Virus record (IMG/VR): IMGVR_UViG_3300000115_000007
Location: 27,664 to 91,663 of that record
DNA: 64,000 bases
From: a virus
Direction: 5' to 3' (one strand)
Position 1 is the stretch's first letter; the number at the start of each line of letters is the position of its first letter. The notes under the pieces were generated by a model. The model saw only the letters and a list, made by a program, of their open reading frames with translations. It was not told the DNA's origin and searched no databases. The position numbers and the translations under genes were made by a program. This document shows positions 52,001-61,000 of the stretch, in pieces.

Positions 52001-55000
52001 TAAAGGTGGATTTATGATCCACGGCGGATGGGATGGCGCATGGAGAGATCCATCCACTAATAGAAATACTGAAGCTGGTCCTGCAACTATAGAGATGTTT
52101 GATTCAGCTGGTGGCGCATCGACTTTTGCAAGTATTGCATCAAATAATCCAAGCGTATTTGCATATTATCCTCCAGCAGGAATCTTAAGAGCTGGTAGAG
52201 TTAAAGTTACAGATCAGGATCAAGACTCAATTGGTGAAGGATCTATTTCTATTGGCTATTATCATAAAGTACACTCAAATTATGGTGTTGCTTTAGGTGG
52301 TAAAGAAGCAAGTATCATAGCCACTAGTATGACTGCTGACCATTTCGGTACAATTATTTCTTCAACATCAAGTAAAGTAGGTGGTGTAGGTGGTAAACCA
52401 GGCACTAATTCTGGTTTGCGGTCATTTATTATTGGTGGTTCTGGCGCTGAAATTGGCGGATCAAAGTCTGCTATTTTAAACTCAGAAACATCAAAAATTG
52501 ATAGCGATGCTGAAAAATCTATAATTATAAATGCTAATAGTGCAAATATTTATGGCGATAAATCTGTAATTCTTGGTGGCCAAGGTTCTACAATTGGCGG
52601 ATCTAAATCTTCAGGTACCTCATCTACGCCTACATACTCTATGATTTTAAACTCAGTATCTTCAACAATAGATAGTGCGTCAGATTATTCAACAATTATA
52701 AACGGTAATTCATCTACTAAAATATCAGGACAGTCTTCTGCAATAATTGGTCATGGTATTGTAGAAGGCAATAATGCTGCTATAATTGGTAAGGGTAGAA
52801 TCGATGGTAATAGTTCGTTTATACTTGGGTACGGCGGTACTACTACTGCTGTTGTAAAAGGCAACAGCAGTTTACTAATTGGTAAAGGCACTATTCGTGG
52901 AAACAATTCTACGATGGTTGGTACTACTGGCGGTGAAGCAAACGGTAATAACTCACTGGCAATTGGCGGCTCAGGTTCGAAAGTACATGGTATTAATAGT
53001 ATTTCAATAGCAAATGGTACTGGTGATAACTATATAAGAGGCAGTAGGTCAGTGTTTATTGGCCATGGTAACACTGATTCTTCTGCGGCTACGAGCGCGT
53101 TGTTTGGTACTCCTACTAGTGGTACAAGAACTAGAAACTTCTTTATAGGTCGCAATAATGTCGTAGACTCAGTTGGCCATGCTGTATCAGATAACTACAT
53201 CTTTGGTCACGGTAACATCGTATCAACTACTAACGCACAATCAGTATTTCTTATTGGTAAAAACACTAAACTTGATACTAATACCACTAATACTATTATC
53301 TTATCTGCGCCATCTAGCTCGGCTAACGTTGGCAAAAATAATAATACAAAACTTGCTGTCGGTAAAAACACTGCCCGCGGTACAATGGACGTAGCAGGTG
53401 GAAATATTTATTTTGGACATAAGTCTGGTTTGCGTGTTGAAGACGTAGATGGAGACGGAAATCCTATTACCCGCGCGGCTGACAGTTTTGATGCTCAAAT
53501 CTATATTAACGATCAGCCTATCCGTGATTACATAATGAACATTGACCCGGATGGGGAAGATGTCGTATTAATCCCTCAACCTGTTGTACTGCCACTAAGT
53601 ACTGTTACAGAAATTGAGCAAACTAATCCAGCAATTTTAGTCGTAAAGAATACAAATGGATTACTAACAGACGGTACAACAATTAGATTTTCACTACCTT
53701 CAGTTACTGGAATAGGTCAATTCTTAAACGATTCAGTTTATACTGTTACAAATGTTGTTGGCGGTCTGGGTGATAGCTTCTCGCTGACAAACTTCGATAA
53801 TACTTTAAATGTAAGCACATTGAGTGGAGCTTCAAGACAGAAAAATACAGAAATCAAAACATTAAGTAGCACGATTGGTGATCCTAATTATTATGACGTA
53901 TCTCAATGGGGTCTGCCCGATGCATCACCAACTCCGGCGCTACCGTTTGGCCCTTATATTTCTTTACAGCCAGCACCTGTTACAACAACAGCTCCTACAC
54001 ATTTTTTAAATTCAGTAATTATTGATAGCGATTTAATTGTAAAAGGAACTGTATCTTTCCAAGATTCCCTTAGTGTTGCAAAAGATGCTATCATCAATGG
54101 CAATCTAGATGTTCAAACCGGATATATTGATGGTGGTGGCCATTTAAACATAGCATCTTTTGCCACATTTGGTGACAGTGTTAATGTCAGTGGTCGTCTT
54201 ACAGTTGATGGACCATTTACTGGTGGAACATTTGCGCTATTTACTGATAGTATTACTATGGCCGGCGACCTCTCTGGAGTTGAAAATCTAACAGCGTCCG
54301 GAACCGGCACATTTGGTGATAGTGTTAACATTACTGGTAAATTGACTGTATCTGATAGTATATCTGTAGGAGGAAGCGTTAACATTGTTAACAATCTTAC
54401 AATCGGAGGATCAGTCCGTTGGTTAGATAATTCTTATGACGATAGTTTTTACATTGGTAACATGTCATTTGATAGTTATGTTCTTAGACCTGGAAGTAAA
54501 ATTTTTACTGCTGTCACAGGTATGTTCGATACTGATTATGTTCAGATGCGTGTTGACTCTGAAAATAACTGGGTAGTAATGCCTGATGCATTAGTTTATA
54601 ATCCAAATGATAAACCGAAAGCTGTTGCCATAGGCTTATCAAACGATGCGACTTGGACTGGTCAATATAAAACGATGCAAGATGGAAATATTTATCCAGG
54701 TACTTTCCAAACTACAGAATATCAGCTGTCAAGTGCATTTAACAAAGGTGATATTCACAACGGCGGAACAAGTGGAGATTCTATTGGCCTAGACATGCAA
54801 GGACGTCTTAACGTTCGTACAAATGCATTTTATATGGCTAATAACACTAAGCCACCAATTATGGCAAATGGTGTTGGATGGCCTACTAAAGGCTGGATGA
54901 CTCAAGATAATTATATTGACAGACCATACATTTTAAGTATTGTAGATTCTGGTCACATTAAAGGTATTGCAGATTCTGACCACATTAAAAGCGCTGCTAA

Positions 55001-58000
55001 TAGAGGATGGATTCGGTCTCATATCGATTCAGCCTTTGTCATTAGTATTTGGGATTCTGATTATTATTGGAAGCACGATAGCTTTAACGCCATTTATATT
55101 GGCGTACCACACAATGGTGGATATGGAGCAAAAGGCTCTCGTTATGATGGAAATGTAAAACTCGCTCTTAACCAAACTGGCCAAACCGCTACTCATAATT
55201 TAGACATCGTGGGCGATGGTAAACTTTCTAAATCTTTAGAAGCACACGGTGATTTTATTTGGGCAAAGAACAACTTAAAAGTTGGTAATTTCACTGGTAT
55301 TCGTGATTCTAGTGTAAACGAAAGCAAACTTATTGGCACTAGAGGCCTTTATGTTGGTGACAGTGCCCATCTGCGTCAAGGTGTGTTAGTCCTTGGTCAC
55401 GATAACATTCCAAATGGTTCATACACATATACTATGGATAGCCAATATTGGAATGTTAAGCAAACAGTATCTTTAAATAATGCTAATATTGCTGATGGAT
55501 TTAATTTAGATGGATCGCCTAGTGACAGTCATGTAGTAATGTCATTTAGTGATTCTATTAATTTTGGCAGAACTATTGTTAGAAGAACAATTGCTGATGG
55601 AACAAGTTCAAATCTAGTTCGCGGAGTAGATTACGATTCTCTTGGAAATAGAGCATTATTTGATTCGGCGATATATGGTTACGGACAAGCTAAATACGAT
55701 CCATTTATGATCGATCCAAATAGATTGAAAAAAATCTATGTTAAAGAAGCTTCATTATTACCAACTGATTTAAGTCTAGTTGCAAGAGAAATGCATACTG
55801 GACTTGATGAAAATTCTAAAAATTCTCTCATTATAGGTAAATTTATCACTGCCCCAGGCGGCGGATCAATAATATCAAAAGATTCAAATTACTTTGATGA
55901 CAATGGTGGTAGCTTAAGTGTTCAAGCCGGCCTTGCTGTTCATGGTGTTACTGATCCAATTATAAAAGTATATAAGGAAGACGGCGCAACACTTAAAGGT
56001 CAGTTAAGAAAAGGTATTGACTTTGAGATTACGGATTCTTATCAAGTAAGAGTTTTCACTGATACGATTTTGCATCCTGGAATTTTCCCAGGCGGTGTAG
56101 GTGTAGGCGAATCTATTGATGATGCAATTATCAAGTTAGATGATGTAATTGTTATTGAAGATCGTAGAAACGAACTCACAAGTCAAACTGAATTATTTGG
56201 TGTAACTAATATTTACGGAAACATTACACTTGGTAATAAAGCCATGGCCATGGCTGCACGTCCGGGCTACCCACACACGGGAGCTAAGTTTACTACGCAT
56301 GACAGCTTTATTGTTAAAGGCGGAATGACATTTGAGCAAGGTCAAAGACTTCAATACAATGCTGATGTTCATGTTGATTCAACAAAAACATTCTTCTTTG
56401 GTCCAAAAACACCAGGGGATGTTACAACAACTACACTATTTGAGCCTCTTCTCGAATCCGATGGTGCCGGCAATTTAATATCTGGCAGCTTGGTTCATGC
56501 CAGATATAACGGTAAATCACAAGCGACTGATGCTTCAGGCAATCTGCTTTATACTACAGTTGCAGAATCTGATAACTTTGGTCATATTTTACATACTCAT
56601 GAAGCGACCCTACGTGAAACAAGTATGGACTCCCATATCGTTAATCAAATAGCAAGTCGTTCTTTAACTATTGGCGAAAATAATACAATTTTCATCGGTC
56701 CGTCTGTTAACAGCGCACCGTACTTTAAAGCTGAGAGTGATGGTATTGGAAACTTGCTGGGATGGGATGAATCAGCTGGTAGTTACAATGGGACATTTAC
56801 TCCTAAAAATGCTGCTGGTGGTTATGATATTGATGCAACGAATGGTAATGGACCTGATCCCAGAATATATACTACTGACGTATATAGAAGTTCTATAGAT
56901 TCTCATATCATTAATACGATAGCTACTGTTCCAACCGGAATGTCATTATCTACAGATACTGATTTTACAGTTCATGGCGATGTAATAGTAAAAGAAGATT
57001 TAAAAATAAGTCAAAATCTCTACCTTGACTCAGCTCATAGAATGTTCACTAGCACTCCTATTTACTACTACAAATATGATTCTGATGGAAATTATACAAC
57101 TCCAAAATCAATAACTGGAGTTGTTAGAACAAGAGATACTGGTGTTTTTAACAATTATCCAGCCAATCAAAAATTTACCAGATATCAAAAATTATACATT
57201 GACAGAGTCGATGGGGTAATTCAACAAATTGAGTCTGATGGACTTGGCAATCTTATTAAATTAAAAAATGCTGATGGTACTGACAAGATTGCTCAAATTG
57301 GTCTAGATTCACACATTGAGCGAATTATTGATTCTGACTATATTGGTGTACGACTAGAAACTCCATGGAATATTTTGAATGTTGATGACGGTGTTGGTGG
57401 AGTTCAAAAGAAAATATATTATGATGAATACGGTGCGGTAATCGTTGGTCAAAAAGATGCACTTCTTATTGGTGATTTAGCTACTAAATTCATTGTTGAT
57501 TCAGGTAATGCAGTATTCTTATCTTCTGGTATAGATGCTTCGGCAAGTGAAGTACACCGGACAAAGGGTCAAGTTCCAAACTTTGGTACAAAACCACGTA
57601 TGATGTGGATCCCAAAACGTGGAGCATTTAGAGTTGGTGGTTTAAATGTCGGTTCAATTACTGGAAGGCAAAACGATTGGGAAGATAGTAATGTTGGTTA
57701 CGCATCTATCGGTATTGGTAATAATACTAAAGCGTCAGCTTTCTCAACCGCAGTTGGTTATGATGTTGTTGCTGGTGTCACCGCTGGTGATCCACTAGCA
57801 ACTCCAGTTGAATATGAAACAGCAGAAGCTGTCGCATTTGGACATACTATTAAATCACCACATAGTGCAAGTATTGCATTAGGTAGTCATATTACTCACC
57901 ACGAAGATACTCAATATACTGATATTGGTATGCTATCAATTGGTACTCAGTTACAGTCAAGAAATGCTGGGAATATTTCAATTGGTAAAGGAATTAGTTT

Positions 58001-61000
58001 ACCTCAACTTACCGATACTTCTGGTAGCTATGAAAATATATTAGCTATTGGTGAAGCTATTCAAATATATGGCAAAAACAAAGAAACTGTTGCTATTGGA
58101 CGTGGATTAGAAACGTCAGGAGACAATGCTAATAATACAGTGCTAATTGGGCGTGGTGTTAATAGTACGGGTTCAAATAATGGCCTTGCAATTGGTTATA
58201 ACACTTCGTCAAATGCAAGTCTTTCAGGAGCACCTTCGGCAACTCATGCTGTATCGATTGGTAAAAATACTGTAGCGGCTTCAGCCAAGGCCCTTTCTAT
58301 TGGTTATGGTGCTAGTGTTACTGGAACTAAGGGAATAGAAGCAGTATCAATTGGTAGAAATACTTCTGTAACTGCTAATTATGGATTTGCCCTTGGAACA
58401 TCTACTTCAGTCGGTGGCAATGCAACCAGTACTATCGTAATTGGTATTAGCTCTACAGCCTCAAGCAACGCCAGCAACGCCTTAGTAATTGGTAAAAGCT
58501 CTTCAGTTAGCAGTAACGCGACAGGAAGTGTGGTTGTTGGTCAGAGCTCAAGTATTGGTTCAAATATGAAAAGCAGCGTTGCGCTTGGTGTAAGTAACAC
58601 TATGTCTGGTAACGGTACTGGTGCGGTAGCAATGGGCCGCCTTGTCAATGTTTCTGGAAGCTCGGGTATACGAGTTGGAATTGGTAGCAACGTTACGGCA
58701 AGAACTGGTGTTGCAATTGGTTTAAATTCATCAGCAAGCGGTAGCGGGTCTAATTCAGTAGCTATTGGTAGCGGTAACTATGCTTCTTATGGCGGCGTTG
58801 CAATTGGTAAAAACGTTTCACAATCCGGAAGCGGTAGCGGATTTGCTATTGGTAGAGATATTACAACATCTAGTAAAGGTATGGTAATTGGTATTAATTC
58901 CTCTGCTACTAGATCGAGCTTAGCAATAGGTAGTGGTGCAACAGCTAGCGGAACTAATTCAGTATCACTTGGTACCGGAACCGTAGCTGGCTCTCCTGGT
59001 TCGACTAAATCAAACATTGTGGCGGTTGGCTTTAGGACAACCGTAACAGGTAATAGTACAAACTCAATAAACATCGGTTCGAAAAATTTAATATCAGGTA
59101 ATAAAGAATCTGTTGCTGTTGGATCTTCTAATATTATTTCTGGTAACGGCACCCGCGGTATTGCTATTGGTATTCAGAACGTTGTAAGTAAAGAAGGTAT
59201 TGCAATTGGTAGATCAAACCGTTCTACTAAATCTCAATTGGTTATGGGAGTTGGTAATGTTTCAGCTCCAGCCTCTGGCAACGGCGATTGGGAAATAACT
59301 ATTGGCTCATATAACACTGGTAATTTCTCATCTAATATAATAGGTAAATTAAATACTAATAATACGCGAGTTAATATCTTTGGTAATAATAACACTAATA
59401 GTAACTCTGGCGCTCAATCAAATCTTGCTAAATCATATATCTTCGGTATAACTAGTACGATTTCCACTGGCGGTGGTATGGTTTATGGTAAAACTAGTAA
59501 TGTTAGTCATGAAGGTCAGTCATATGGTATTCAAAATACTGTAACTCGCGAAGGTATTGCGTTTGGTTATAATAATAACATAAACAACGTAATGTCTAGT
59601 GCTACAATGTCTATAGCATATGGTAGAGATAATACTGCAAATTCAGAAGGTATTGCGTTTGGTTATAATAATACCGTAACAAACTCTGGTATTGCTTTTG
59701 GACGCGATGCTACAGCTGATGAAAATGGTATTGCTCTTGGTAGATCGCTTACAGCATACGGCACTAATAATTTAGCACTTGGTTCAAATATTACAATCGG
59801 ATCGGTTGGAAATGTTAATTTAAATAGTGTCGCAATTGGTCTTGGTACGACTGCAAATACAGCTACCGAAACAGGTGTGTTCAGTGTTCAAGGTGGTCAA
59901 ACAACATTAAGTGTTACTGCTTTTGATGAGAAAAATAATGTGCCTGCAACTAATAGCGGTGGTTTTGGACATCAGCATAAAAACTTATTAAAACCTAATC
60001 TACAGGTTGGTACTCCATTTGCGTTAGAAGTTAATGGTCCGGTGAATATTACTGGAACTGGTGTTAATGGAAATAAGAACGAGTTATATATCCAAGGGGA
60101 GAGAATAATTGATTATGTTCAATTATTTGCTGCTGATTCAACCTGGATTAAACATATTGCTAATGCGCCTTATGTAAAAAATATAATTAATAAAGAATAT
60201 CTAAGGACAACACAGACTTCAGATCAATTCTTCCACCATAATAATACTCATCTGAATTTTAATGGTCAAGGTAATGTTGGTATTCAAATTGCTAATAACG
60301 CACCTCAATATAATTTAGATGTTAATGGTTCTATTAACTTTGGTAGTTTGTATTGGAATGGCGATGTAGTTATTCCATCTGGCGGATACGATAGTACGAT
60401 ATATTTAAATCATTATACTAATGAAATACAATATATCATCGATCCGGATTCCGCTGAGATTTATTTTGATTCTGCATATGTACAACAGCGTCAAAAATTT
60501 GGGGGCAAAGGCGATGGATATGATTCAATTGCTGTACAAAATTTAATTGATGAAGTTTACATTAATGATCTTGTATATCATGTATGGCCAGATAGTGATT
60601 ATATTGATGGTAAATTAGATAGTGCTGTTAGTGAAGCTTATATTGCGTTCAGAGTTGAAAATCCTGTAGGAATAGGTCAAAGCAGATATTCATTTGGAAC
60701 AAGAGCTGGTAATGCACAATTTAATAATCCAGTAGCTGTAAATCAACAATTCTATGGCACAAGAACTGGTATTGGTAAAGCCATTAATAACGTGAATGGT
60801 AGCACTGTAGCTATGACTGCTGGCGAAGACATGCTAGATATTATGAATAAAAATCTCACAACATCAGGTGCTGGTCTTGGTGTTGCTGGTAGAGTAGTTA
60901 TTGCCGGACCTTCAGCCACATCAACTGAGCCTGCGCTGCAAATATTCAACGGTTATATTGAAGTTGATGGTGAAAGACTCACGACAGACAAACTATTTAA